Numbered from the stretch's first letter, positions 52,603 to 61,266 are shown. The stretch is DNA of 64,000 bases from Clostridia bacterium (GCA_017509065.1 JAFWQM010000217.1:62001-126000); one strand, 5' to 3'. Program-made: numbers and translations. The notes: generated by a model not told the origin, from the letters alone.

Positions 52603-53348
52603 CTGATTATATCGTTCACCAGATCGTCCATGCTGTATTCACCGGGCTTCTGGCTTTCGATAAACTTTGCCGCTTTCAGCGCTCCGCGGGCGAAGATAGA
52701 GCGGTCCTGGGCGGAGTGGCTCAGTGTGACCACTTCGGAAGGACCGTAGAAGCCCACCTCGTGCTCGCCGGGGACGGTGCCGCCGCGGATGGCGTGCAGG
52801 CCGATCTCCTGCTTTTCCCGCTTCTGGGTACGTCCGTTGCGGCCGAAGACCGGCACGGTGTCCGGATTGCTCACCGCGTCGTAAAGCATCAGCGCGGTTC
52901 CACTTGGCGCGTCGATCTTCTGGTTATGGTGCTTTTCGATGATCTCGATGTCAAAGCCCGGCAGCAGTTTCGCCGCCTGGTGCGCCAGGGTTTTGAGCAC
53001 ATAGACGCCCAGGCTCATGTTGGCGCTGCGGAAAATGGGGATGACTTTCCCGGCCTCGCCGATGGCGGCGAGGTCTTCTTCGTTGTAGCCGGTGGAGGCC
53101 AGCACTACGGGCAAATGATGGGCTTTGGCGTATTCCAGCAGGGCAGGCAAACTTTCCGGCCTGGAGAAATCCACGATCACGTCAGTCTGTTCCTCAACCA
53201 GGGAAAAGGAGGGATACACGGGAAAATTGCTCCATTGCTCCACATGCACATCCACGCCGCAGGCAATGACGGCTTGTTCGTCTTCGGCCAGGTTCGCCAC
53301 CTGGCGGCCCATCCGCCCGCAGGCGCCGGACAGCAAAATCTTCAGCAT
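52599..53348 (-). CDS. dapB: 4-hydroxy-tetrahydrodipicolinate reductase
   Basis: 249 aa. NAD(P)H-dependent reductase of the lysine/diaminopimelate pathway. Motifs: LLSGACGRMGRQVA (nucleotide fold), VLASTGYNEEDL, SANMSLGV, IEKHHNQKIDAPSGTAL (catalytic His/Lys) and GGTVPGEHEV. Start follows AAGGTTGG and overlaps the dapA stop by 7 bp. Third gene of asd-dapA-dapB, which supplies meso-DAP or lysine for the wall. Confidence 0.97.
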   Translation of the reverse strand: MLKILLSGACGRMGRQVANLAEDEQAVIACGVDVHVEQWSNFPVYPSFSLVEEQTDVIVDFSRPESLPALLEYAKAHHLPVVLASTGYNEEDLAAIGEAGKVIPIFRSANMSLGVYVLKTLAHQAAKLLPGFDIEIIEKHHNQKIDAPSGTALMLYDAVSNPDTVPVFGRNGRTQKREKQEIGLHAIRGGTVPGEHEVGFYGPSEVVTLSHSAQDRSIFARGALKAAKFIESQKPGEYSMDDLVNDIIR

Positions 53349-54217
53349 ATCAAACCAACCTTCTGCATTTCTTCTTTGAGCTTTTCTTTATTGGCTTCGC
53401 TCATGGGCACCAGCGGCAGCCAGACTTCATTTTCGCACAGGCCCATCATTGCCGCCGCCGCTTTTACCGGGATGGGGTTCACCTCGGAGAACAGGGCGTT
53501 CATCAGCGGCAGATATTTGAGGTTCAGTTCCACGGCCTTTTCGATGGGGCCGTACGTCATGTCGCGCATCACCGCCGGGGCGATGTTGGACAGCACAGAG
53601 ATGGTGCCCACGCTGCCTAAAGCCCGCATGGGTGCGGTCAGTTCGTCCGAACCGGAATAGAACACGATGTCGCCGCTGCACAGGCGCATCATGTCCATGA
53701 TCTGGATGATGTTGGCAGAGGCTTCCTTCATGCCGATCACGTTTTCTTCTTTGGCGATTTCGGCCAGGGTAGCAGGAAGCATGTTCAGCCCGGTGCGGGA
53801 GGGAACATTGTACACGATGACCGGCAGCGTATTGCTGCGGGCAATCGCCCGATAATGCGCGATCAGGCCCGCCTGGGTTGTTTTGTTATAATACGGTGTC
53901 ACGCACAGCTGCGCGTCCGCGCCTATTTCTTTCGCGCGCTCGGCCTTGAGTATCACGTCGGCAGTGTTGTTTCCGCCTGTGCCCGCGATGACGGGCACCC
54001 GTCCATGGACATGGCCGACGATCAGAGAAAGCGTGCTTTCCCATATTTCTGCCGTCATGGCAGCGGGTTCGCCGGTGGTGCCGCAGGCGACAATGGCGTC
54101 AATCCCGTTTTCCAGCTGGAAATCCAGCAGCTTATGAAGCGCGGCTTCATCCACCTGACCGCCGCGGATGGGCGTGATCAGAGCGGTGGCGCAGCCGGTA
54201 AACAGCGGTTTGGGCAT
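53342..54217 (-). CDS. dapA: 4-hydroxy-tetrahydrodipicolinate synthase
   Basis: 291 aa. Condenses pyruvate with aspartate semialdehyde. Motifs: ACGTTGEPAAMT, TPYYNKTTQAGLIAHYRAIA, VYNVPSRTGLNM (catalytic Tyr) and VIGMKEAS (Schiff-base Lys). AAAGGAGTAAACC precedes the ATG and lies at the end of asd. Confidence 0.97.
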   Translation of the reverse strand: MPKPLFTGCATALITPIRGGQVDEAALHKLLDFQLENGIDAIVACGTTGEPAAMTAEIWESTLSLIVGHVHGRVPVIAGTGGNNTADVILKAERAKEIGADAQLCVTPYYNKTTQAGLIAHYRAIARSNTLPVIVYNVPSRTGLNMLPATLAEIAKEENVIGMKEASANIIQIMDMMRLCSGDIVFYSGSDELTAPMRALGSVGTISVLSNIAPAVMRDMTYGPIEKAVELNLKYLPLMNALFSEVNPIPVKAAAAMMGLCENEVWLPLVPMSEANKEKLKEEMQKVGLIC

Positions 54218-54220
54218 GGT

Positions 54221-55312
54221 TTACTCCTTTCGGGTGATATAGCCTTTGGTGCAGAGCAGTTCCGCAGACAGCACGCCGCCGCCCGCAGCGCCGCGGAGCG
54301 TGTTGTGGGACAGGCAAACGAAGCGGTAGTCGAAAATGGGATCGGGACGCAGGCGGCCAATGGTCACGCCCATGCCGCGCTCAAAGTCGCGGTCGAGGCG
54401 AGTCTGGGGCCGGTCAGGCTCCTGCATGTATTTGAGGAAGGGAGCAGGCGCGCTGGGCAGCTGCAGTTCCTCAGCCACGGTGCGCCAGTTGGCCCAGCGG
54501 TCCAGCATCTCTTCCATGGTGGGCTTTTTGTCAAAAAACACGCTCACCGCCGCCATGTGGCCGTCCGCCACGGGCACGCGCAGGCATTGCGCCCCGATGA
54601 CGGGCTTTTCTGCCATCACGATTTCGGTCTGTTCGGCGTTCAGATGGCCCCAGATTTTAAGGGGCTCCTTCTCGCTCTTTTCTTCCTCGCCGCCGATGTA
54701 GGGGATCACGTTGTCCAGGATCTCCGGCCAGCGCTCGAAGGTCTTGCCCGCGCCGCTGATGGCCTGATAGGTGCACACGGAAATGGCTTTGAGGCCGAAG
54801 TCCCGAAGAGGCGTCAAGGCTGGCACATAACTCTGAATGGAGCAGTTTGGCTTTACCGCGATGAAACCACGCTGGGTGCCCAGCCGCTTGCGCTGGGCGA
54901 AAATGACCTCCGCGTGATCCGCGTTGATTTCGGGAATCAGCATGGGCACGTCGGGCAGCAGGCGGCACGCGCTGTTGTTGCTCACCACGGGCGTTTCTGT
55001 TTTTGCGTAGCTTTCTTCCAGAGCGCGGGTAGCCGCTTTGTCCATGGCCACGGCGCAGAAAACGAAGTCGCATTTTTCCGCGACCTTTTCCACGTCCGCC
55101 GCGTCCATGACGGGCAGCTTCGCGGCCTTTTCGGGAATGGGCCAGGAGAACGCCCAGCGGCCAGCCACGGCTTCCGCGTAGAGTTTTCCCGCGCTGCGTC
55201 CGCTGGCGGCCAGAGCGGTGATTTCAAACCATGGGTGATTTTCCAACAGGGACACGAACCGCTGTCCCACCATGCCGGTAGCGCCGATAATGCCCACGCG
55301 ATACTTTACCAT
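54221..55312 (-). CDS. asd: Aspartate-semialdehyde dehydrogenase
   Basis: 363 aa. Reduces aspartyl phosphate to the semialdehyde. VGIIGATGMVGQRFVSLLENHP (NADP fold), SNNSACRLLPDVPMLIPEIN, catalytic Cys in AVKPNCSIQSY, and GHMAAVSVFF. Length and the NCSIQSY context are those of the archaeal/fungal-type enzyme rather than the classical bacterial one. The ATG at 55312 is preferred: AAAGG lies 9 nt before it but abuts the ATG at 55321. First gene of the asd-dapA-dapB operon, with a TATAAT about 35 nt upstream. Confidence 0.95.
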   Translation of the reverse strand: MVKYRVGIIGATGMVGQRFVSLLENHPWFEITALAASGRSAGKLYAEAVAGRWAFSWPIPEKAAKLPVMDAADVEKVAEKCDFVFCAVAMDKAATRALEESYAKTETPVVSNNSACRLLPDVPMLIPEINADHAEVIFAQRKRLGTQRGFIAVKPNCSIQSYVPALTPLRDFGLKAISVCTYQAISGAGKTFERWPEILDNVIPYIGGEEEKSEKEPLKIWGHLNAEQTEIVMAEKPVIGAQCLRVPVADGHMAAVSVFFDKKPTMEEMLDRWANWRTVAEELQLPSAPAPFLKYMQEPDRPQTRLDRDFERGMGVTIGRLRPDPIFDYRFVCLSHNTLRGAAGGGVLSAELLCTKGYITRKE

Positions 55313-55361
55313 ACTGCTCATCCTTTCTTGATAACAAGACCATTAGTAGCATTATATGCGA

Positions 55362-55480
55362 ATTCAAGTTCCAAGTTCTAAGTTTATAGTTCCAAGATTT
55401 CAAACACTATCTTAATAATAAAATGAATTATCGAGTATATCCAAACATAAAACTTAGATCTATAAACTTAGAACTAAGAC
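55362..55480. repeat. Family C inverted repeat, copy upstream of asd
   Basis: Left arm CAAGTTCCAAGTTCTAAG-type units (55362-55396), right arm CTTAGA-TCTATAAACTTAGAAC-type units (55450-55480). Same plan as the other family C elements with a third unit sequence. It overlaps the expected -35 region of asd. Confidence 0.65.
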
Positions 55481-55481
55481 C

Positions 55482-56189
55482 TTAAAAATGTACTCTCCTT
55501 CGTACTTCCTCCCGCACGGCCCGATTGCGGTTAATGAAAAACAGGGCTAGGGAAATGAAAATGCAGGGAGCCAGCACAAAAGGCGACCAGTAATATACGC
55601 CGGGTATGCCGTTGGCCGCGGCAATCAACCATTCGATCGAAAAGCATTCGAGCGCTATGGCGGCGAACGAGGATGCGATCAGCGTCAGCTTGTTCAGCGT
55701 CTGCCGCCGGTAAAGCAGGATGATGACAGTCAGCATCACCGCGAACAGCGAGATAGCTGGCAGAGCGATGGGGAAAAACCAAGTTCCGGAATCGCTGAGC
55801 CTTTCCACCAGAAACAGATATCCATTCAGACACAGAAACGATGCTCCCACCGTGACATACACCTGACGCCTGTCCGCAAGAAGCGGCACCGCGACTGCCG
55901 CGAACAGCAGAATCAGTGCGCTGGAGGCGTATCCGCTCCAAGTGATTTTCCCCGTCAGCAGCAGGTCGATCATCAGGCACAGCAGCGCGGGAGCAGCCAG
56001 CATCAACCCCGCGAGGAAAAGCAGGAAACGTTTGTTGCGTTTTAATTCCTGTTCCGGCGTGCGCACAGGATAAGCGCGCGGCGCGGTGGGCTTCTGCGGC
56101 TCGGACGGGTCAAACACCGGCGTCAGGCAGAGCGGACACCGCTTTTCGCCATCACCCAGCTTCACGCCGCAATGAACGCAATATGCCAT
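55482..56189 (-). CDS. Zinc-ribbon membrane protein (DUF6320-like)
   Basis: 235 aa. N-terminal zinc ribbon with two CxxC pairs (YCVHCGVKLGDGEKRCPLC), a charged linker, then six hydrophobic segments from about 54. Resembles the DUF6320 group of Clostridia membrane proteins; function unknown. GGAGGATGAATGAACC precedes the ATG, 3 nt after the acyltransferase-like gene, so the pair is cotranscribed. Confidence 0.78.
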   Translation of the reverse strand: MAYCVHCGVKLGDGEKRCPLCLTPVFDPSEPQKPTAPRAYPVRTPEQELKRNKRFLLFLAGLMLAAPALLCLMIDLLLTGKITWSGYASSALILLFAAVAVPLLADRRQVYVTVGASFLCLNGYLFLVERLSDSGTWFFPIALPAISLFAVMLTVIILLYRRQTLNKLTLIASSFAAIALECFSIEWLIAAANGIPGVYYWSPFVLAPCIFISLALFFINRNRAVREEVRRRVHF

Positions 56190-56192
56190 GGT

Positions 56193-57467
56193 TCATTCAT
56201 CCTCCAGATTGCTTTCCACCGTGACCGGAATTCCCTGTTCCACCAGAAGCCGCAGCATTTCGCGTGGCAGCGTGGTTTCCCGGATATTGCTGGAAAAAAC
56301 CAGCCGAAGCTCGTCGCCGTTGGTGATCGCCGAGCAGTTGCACAGCGGTGTCGCCGGCACGCCCAGCTGAAACTCGAAACGGCGGATCAGCCGGTCAGTG
56401 CCCGTGGGTTTTTCCGTCCTGCCCAGGTTGGACAGGGTAGAGGTGACCAGCTTATCCCCGGCCCGGCGAAAAACCCCGTTGATGATCAGATTCTTAATGG
56501 CCAGCGGCACCAGCCGGACGAACAGGTTTTTTTCATCCGCCACATTGGTGGCGATCACGGCGGAAAGCAGCTTGGGATTCACCATGTACCGCATATAGCT
56601 ATGCGTTTCCTGCACGATTTCCTCAAACGTGTATTCGCCCAGCCGCGGGTCGATGCCGGGATTGACGAAGGAGGAGAAGTTTCTTAGCGTGGCGCAGGGA
56701 TAGAAGGCGCGCATGTTCACCGGCACGGATACCCGCACGGGCAGCTTTTTCCGGGGATTCTCCTTTTCCTGTTCCTGATAGGCGACCCAGAGCATCATCC
56801 CCGTCAGGTATTCCGTCAGCGTCACGCTCAGGGCTTTTGCCTTGGATAGCACCGCTCCGCACGGAACCGACGCGGCGATGATGTGCAGCGTGTGCGGAAT
56901 TTCAGGCGTAGCGGGAAAATGAAAGGCGGCGGTTTCTCTTCTGGAAATACGCACCTTGGGAAGCGGCATTTTCAAAAAAGCGTCTTCGGTCTCTTCTTTC
57001 CTGGGAGCGTCACGCAGGTTCAGCGCGCCGTGGTCGAACTCAGCTTTTTTTCCGCCTAACCGCAGATACTCCACAGCCAGCGTTTTGATGAAGATCAGCC
57101 CGCCGGAGCCGTCTGTCAGCGAATGGAAAAACTCAGCGGAGATCCCGTTTCTGAAATAGAATACCCGCAGCAGATACCCGTTATCCTTTCTAAAATGAAA
57201 GGGCATGCAGGGGTGGCCAATGTCCGGCTGAACCAGCAGGGTAGACTCATTCTCTTCCAGATAGTACCAAAACACGCCGGCCCGCAGGCGCACTTTCATC
57301 GAGGGAAAACGTTTCAGGGTAAGGTTTACCGCTTTTTGCAGCCGTTCCGGGTCGATCGTTTCATTTAATTCCACCGACATGCGGAAGGCGCTGCTCCACT
57401 GGGCGTTAGAAACGGCGGGGTACAGCTTTGCCGCGTTGTCCAGCTTAAACCAACGTTTTCCCCGCAA
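56193..57467 (-). CDS. Alcohol acetyltransferase / condensation-domain-like protein
   Basis: 424 aa from a TTG start. Chloramphenicol-acetyltransferase-like fold with the active-site motif H-x3-D-G as FHSLTDGSGG around residue 130 and the later VSVPVNMRAFYP and STLSNLGR. Begins RGKRWFKLDNAAKLYPAVSN, as in the AATase-like group. The TTG is preferred because GGGAGGTGG lies 9 nt before it; a GTG 15 codons upstream (57512) has no such site and would sit almost at the transcript start. Substrate unknown; possibly acylation of a lipid or glycan with the membrane partner. Confidence 0.78.
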   Translation of the reverse strand: MRGKRWFKLDNAAKLYPAVSNAQWSSAFRMSVELNETIDPERLQKAVNLTLKRFPSMKVRLRAGVFWYYLEENESTLLVQPDIGHPCMPFHFRKDNGYLLRVFYFRNGISAEFFHSLTDGSGGLIFIKTLAVEYLRLGGKKAEFDHGALNLRDAPRKEETEDAFLKMPLPKVRISRRETAAFHFPATPEIPHTLHIIAASVPCGAVLSKAKALSVTLTEYLTGMMLWVAYQEQEKENPRKKLPVRVSVPVNMRAFYPCATLRNFSSFVNPGIDPRLGEYTFEEIVQETHSYMRYMVNPKLLSAVIATNVADEKNLFVRLVPLAIKNLIINGVFRRAGDKLVTSTLSNLGRTEKPTGTDRLIRRFEFQLGVPATPLCNCSAITNGDELRLVFSSNIRETTLPREMLRLLVEQGIPVTVESNLEDE

Positions 57468-57526
57468 ACTGATTTTCCACCTCCCGGCAAGAGCGTTTAC
57501 AACCGGCTTCACCGATTGTGCGAAAG

Positions 57527-57555
57527 ATTATACCATATTTTTTTCTGCCGCACAA
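57527..57555 (-). promoter_or_regulatory. Predicted promoter of the acyltransferase-like gene
   Basis: TTGTGC, 17 nt, TATAAT on the minus strand; start predicted near 57520. Confidence 0.7.
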
Positions 57556-57614
57556 GCAATGATTTCCTGTTTCTGTAAGTTCCTGAACAAATTTTGTATT
57601 TTTAATCATTAGAC

Positions 57615-57701
57615 ACTTATAAGCAAAAGTATTCGCAAAATGGGAAAAAGTCTGAAAACCTTTATGGCTTTCTCGGAAGGGGGTCTGGGGGAAACTCCTC
57701 C
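57615..57701. repeat. Dispersed palindromic repeat family A, copy 4 (truncated)
   Basis: Well-preserved flank (CTTATAAGC, CGCAAAATGG, TTATGGCTTTCTCGG) and the left arm start CTGGGGGAAAC, but the complementary right arm is missing. Lies downstream of the recombinase gene. Confidence 0.8.
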
Positions 57702-57747
57702 GGTATATCCGGGTTAGGAAGCAAACGGAAAGGGGGAGAGGAGGCCG

Positions 57748-58878
57748 TCATTTTTCTTCCGGGTCAGGGGTTCTGGTTTTCGGGAGCGGCACCATCCGGG
57801 AAGCTTTGCGTTTATTCGCGTCCGACATGGCGGCGTAATGGCTTCGGGTTGTGTTCACGTCCGCGTGGCCCAGCACGTCGGCTACCAGATAGATGTCGCC
57901 GGTTTCCTGATACAGGTTGGTGCCAAACGTGCTGCGAAGCTTATGCGGGCTGATGCGCTTTTTGAGCGGCGCGGCCACCAGCGCGTATTTTTTTACCATG
58001 TTTTCCACGGCCCGCTGGGTCATACGGCGCTTTTTCAGCGACAGGAACAGCGCGTTTTCATGGCCTTCGAGCGGTTCGATTTCGTGACGCTCGGCCAGGT
58101 AGGCTTTTAACGCTTCGCTCACTTGCTCCGGGAAATACAGGATGCTCTGATCGCCGCCCTTGCGCGTGACCAGGAAAGCGTTCAGTTCAAAATCGAGATC
58201 GTCGATATCCAGCCCGACGCACTCGCTGACGCGGATGCCGGTGCCCAGGAACAGCAGCAGCATGGCGGTGTCCCGCATCCGGGTGAACTTCAGATACCGT
58301 TGTTGGGTTTTTGATAAGCCTTCGCCGGACGCCACGGTGTCCAGCATTTTCTGCATTTCATTCGGTTCCAGCCGCAGGATGGGTTTATCGTGCAGCTTGG
58401 GGAGTGTAACCAATGTGGCGATATTGGCCTCAATATGACCATTTTTGAATAAAAATTCAAATAAAGACCGTAGAGAGCACAGTTTCCGCATGATGCCGAG
58501 CTCATGATTCTGAACGACTTTGGACTCGCCGGTTTCCTCATTTGTCACATAATATTGCATCAAATATTCCTGGAATCCGTCGATATCGCGCATCTTGATC
58601 ATGCGCAGATGCTTGTCTTCCATGAACCGCGGGTCAACGTCTGCGAAGAAAGGGTTTTCGCGGACGAGGTACTGGAAGAAAAGCCGGAAGTCGTAGGCGT
58701 AGACCAGGCGGGTAAGCGTACTGGTGGTCTGGGTGATGGAACGGAAAAAGTCCGTGCATACCAGGGGCAATTCTTTTTCAAGCTGCTTTAAACGATCCAG
58801 ACGCTGAATGTCAGCTTGGGTGTGGAATCGTACAGGGTCAGACAACGAAATCGCCTCACAATCGAATCTGCTGATCAT
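57748..58878 (-). CDS. Xer-type tyrosine recombinase, XerS-like
   Basis: 376 aa. SAM-like N-terminal domain (about 25-165) and catalytic domain (about 175-370) with the R-K-H-R-H-Y set visible: GTGIRVSE, RKGGDQS, SPHKLRSTFGT, LGHADVNTTRSHYAAM. Length exceeds XerC/D (about 300) and fits the single-recombinase XerS group (about 356). The ATG at 58878 lacks a ribosome binding site; a TTG at 58845 (365 aa) has GAGGCG 8 nt upstream and may be the true start. A dif-like 11-6-11 site lies 140 bp upstream. Probable chromosome-dimer resolution; integrase of a lost element is less likely. Confidence 0.87.
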   Translation of the reverse strand: MISRFDCEAISLSDPVRFHTQADIQRLDRLKQLEKELPLVCTDFFRSITQTTSTLTRLVYAYDFRLFFQYLVRENPFFADVDPRFMEDKHLRMIKMRDIDGFQEYLMQYYVTNEETGESKVVQNHELGIMRKLCSLRSLFEFLFKNGHIEANIATLVTLPKLHDKPILRLEPNEMQKMLDTVASGEGLSKTQQRYLKFTRMRDTAMLLLFLGTGIRVSECVGLDIDDLDFELNAFLVTRKGGDQSILYFPEQVSEALKAYLAERHEIEPLEGHENALFLSLKKRRMTQRAVENMVKKYALVAAPLKKRISPHKLRSTFGTNLYQETGDIYLVADVLGHADVNTTRSHYAAMSDANKRKASRMVPLPKTRTPDPEEK

Positions 58879-59017
58879 CGAAAAAATGATGGAAATCTTT
58901 TTTCATTCTGATTCAGCAAAAATGGATCGGACGATTCTGTAACAATTCGTTGAAAGCCAAGGTAAAACCTAAAACAGGATCATCCTGGCAATATTATAGC
59001 AATCCGGTCTTTTTATG

Positions 59018-59059
59018 TCAATAGACTTCGTAAAAGTTTTCTTTTACGAAGTCTATTGA
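59018..59059. other. Candidate dif/Xer recombination site
   Basis: Perfect 18-bp inverted repeat TCAATAGACTTCGTAAAA with a 6-nt centre GTTTTC. The inner 11-6-11 part has left arm ACTTCGTAAAA, 9 of 11 matches to the Bacillus dif left arm ACTTCCTAGAA as I recall it. It lies between divergent genes next to a Xer-type recombinase, where XerS/difSL systems carry their site. A T-run terminator role does not fit the location. Confidence 0.65.
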
Positions 59060-59229
59060 TTATGCCCGGTTCCTCCCCTTCCATAATGTTCACAGCATCA
59101 AACCCACAGCGCGCGAAGCTTTGAGCTTTTTCGTATCCCACTGTGCCCGGTATACAAATGGAAATAAATATGATACAATAGGTTTGCGGTTATCCGAACT
59201 TTTTACATTTGATCAAAGGAGCATTTATC
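59060..59229 (+). other. Leader region of the RqcH gene; nothing else seen
   Basis: No open frame of note. A TACAAT near 59173 could be the -10 of the RqcH gene; no good -35 is visible. Confidence 0.4.
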
Positions 59230-60969
59230 ATGCCAATGGACGGACTGACCCTGGGCTTCATGGCAAGAGAATTGAGCGAAGCATTGCGGGACGGGCGCGT
59301 AGAAAAAGTGAATCAGCCGGAAAAGGATATGCTGGTGCTTATCATCCGCGCCCAGGGAAAGAATCATAAACTGCTTTTATCCGCCGCGCCTTCTTTCGCG
59401 CGGGCGCATCTGACCAACGCGAATTACCAGAATCCCGCCGACGCGCCGATGTTCTGCATGCTGATGCGCAAGCATCTGCAGGGCGGCAGGCTGACAGCGC
59501 TGGAACAGCTTGGCGGCGACCGGGTTCTGAAACTGACCATTGAAAACAAGGACGAGCTCGGCGACAGCGCACCGCGGGAATTGTATCTGGAATTGATGGG
59601 CCGCCACAGCAACCTGACGCTGGTGAAAGACGGACGCATCATAGACGCCATCCGCCACGTGTCCGGCGATATGAGCCGGGTACGCCAGGCGCTGCCGGGT
59701 CTCCCCTTTGTTCCGCCGCCCGCGCAGGACAAGATTGATCCTGCGGAACTGACCGAAGAAAAGCTGGCCGCGCGATTGCTGCATCTTTCAGGTCCGCTGG
59801 ACAAAGCGCTTGCCGCGTGCGTCCGGGGCCTTTCCCCCACCGCCGCACGGGAAATCGCTTTCCGGGCCACGGGCCTGCATCGGACGGAGCTGGCCGACCT
59901 GAATATTGCGGAGCTTTCCGGTGTGGTCTGTTCGCTGTTCCGCAGAATGCCCGGACTGGCGCAGCCCACCGCCCAGATGAACGCGGACGGACTTATGGCC
60001 GATGTGCTCCCTTTCCCCTATCTCAGCCTGGAAACGTCGCTGCAAGAGTCCTTTCCTACCCTGTCTGCCGCACTGGACGCCTTTTATTTCGGCCGTGACC
60101 GGCGCGACCGCATGAACCAGAAAAGCCAGGCGCTGAAACGCTTCATCAAAACCCATCTGGAACGCGACGAAAAAAAGCTGGCCCTGCAGGAAGAAGAACT
60201 GACCGACAGCGCCCGGATGGAGGAATACCGCATTGCGGGCGAACTGCTCACCGCCCAGGCGTACCTGGTGCCTCGCGGCGCGGAAACAGTGCTGCTTCCC
60301 AACTTCTATGATCCCCAGGGCGGCTCCGTGGAAATCGCCCTGGACGTGGCGCTGAACCCAGCGCAGAACGCACAGAAGTATTTCAAGCGCTACCGTAAAG
60401 CGCGGGTAGCCCAGGACCTGGCGAAAGAACAGAAAGAAAAAACACTGAAAGAAATGGAACTGCTGGAGCAAGCCCTGTTCGACCTGGAAGAAAGCGAAAC
60501 GGAGCAGGACATGGCCGACGTGCGAAAAGCCCTGGAGGACGGCGGCATAGTGAAGCCCGCCGCCAATTCCAGGGGCGGCAAAAAGAAACCCAAACAGCCG
60601 GAAAGCGCGCCCCTGCGCTTTGAAGCACCGGACGGCACGGAAATCATCGTGGGCAAGAACAGCGCGCAGAACGACCGTGTTACCGGCTCCGCGAAGGGAA
60701 CCGACACTTGGCTCCATGCCAAGGACATGCCCGGCTCCCATGTGATCGTGAAAGCCGAGCGGCCCTCCCCCGACACGCTCGCCATAGCCCTGCGCCTGGC
60801 CGCCTGGTACTCCAAAGGCAAGGGCGTTTCCGTGCCGGTAGACTACACCTTGCGCAAGCATGTGAAGAAGCCTGGCGGGTCCCCGGCGGGGTTTGTGATC
60901 TACACCGATCAGAAAACCGTGGTCGTCAACACGTCGGAAGGCGAAATCGCCGCTATGAAGCGCAGATAA
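59230..60969 (+). CDS. rqcH: RqcH / NFACT-family protein (fibronectin-binding-like)
   Basis: 579 aa. NFACT-N domain (about 1-215: DGLTLGFMARELSEAL, NYQNPADAPMFCMLMRKHLQGG, LMGRHSNLTLV), helix-hairpin-helix part, long coiled coil (about 285-440) and NFACT-R domain (about 460-575) with IIVGKNSAQNDRVTG and WLHAKDMPGSHVIV. RqcH binds stalled 50S subunits and adds C-terminal alanine tails. Start at 59230 follows AAAGGAGCATTTATC. A Lys-rich GGKKKPKQ linker lies before NFACT-R. Confidence 0.94.
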   Translation: MPMDGLTLGFMARELSEALRDGRVEKVNQPEKDMLVLIIRAQGKNHKLLLSAAPSFARAHLTNANYQNPADAPMFCMLMRKHLQGGRLTALEQLGGDRVLKLTIENKDELGDSAPRELYLELMGRHSNLTLVKDGRIIDAIRHVSGDMSRVRQALPGLPFVPPPAQDKIDPAELTEEKLAARLLHLSGPLDKALAACVRGLSPTAAREIAFRATGLHRTELADLNIAELSGVVCSLFRRMPGLAQPTAQMNADGLMADVLPFPYLSLETSLQESFPTLSAALDAFYFGRDRRDRMNQKSQALKRFIKTHLERDEKKLALQEEELTDSARMEEYRIAGELLTAQAYLVPRGAETVLLPNFYDPQGGSVEIALDVALNPAQNAQKYFKRYRKARVAQDLAKEQKEKTLKEMELLEQALFDLEESETEQDMADVRKALEDGGIVKPAANSRGGKKKPKQPESAPLRFEAPDGTEIIVGKNSAQNDRVTGSAKGTDTWLHAKDMPGSHVIVKAERPSPDTLAIALRLAAWYSKGKGVSVPVDYTLRKHVKKPGGSPAGFVIYTDQKTVVVNTSEGEIAAMKRR

Positions 60970-60984
60970 AGGTACGATACATTT

Positions 60985-61230
60985 TTCTGGGGGAACCACT
61001 CTTTTTCCTCTCCGGGGCCTTCCGGCCTTTCCGGGGCTACCGCCCGGCCTTCACTGAAAATCATCCACTGGATGATTTTCTGGGCGTTGCGGCCCCTCCG
61101 CTGAAAACCGGCCCAAGGGCAGGTTTTCCGGGCGCTTCGGCCCCAAAGAGCGGTTTCCCCCAGCCCCCGAGAAAGCCATAAGGGTTTTAGTTCTTTGCCA
61201 TTTTACGAATGTTTTCGATTATAAGCGTTT
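60985..61230. repeat. Dispersed palindromic repeat family A, copy 5, with a large nested insert
   Basis: Outer arms CTGGGGGAACCACTCTTT (60987-61004) and its near-complement (61145-61163), then the family flank to the right (GAGAAAGCCATAAGG, CCATTTTACGAA, TATAAGCG). The 140-bp loop contains a 12-1-12 perfect palindrome GAAAATCATCCA (61056-61080) and a GAAAACC/GGTTTTC stem near 61103-61128. Fills most of the gap between rqcH and nrdD. Confidence 0.85.
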
Positions 61231-61266
61231 AAAAAGCCTTTCAGACACATTGCTGTCCGAAAGGCT
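61230..61266 (-). terminator. Rho-independent terminator of nrdD
   Basis: Minus strand AGCCTTTCGGACA, 6-nt loop, TGTCTGAAAGGCT, then TTTTAAAC. Its last bases meet family A copy 5. Confidence 0.85.

Noticed and set aside
53855..55381. 508-codon open frame antisense to dapA/asd
   Set aside because: Overlaps two unmistakable genes and has the same shadow-frame composition.
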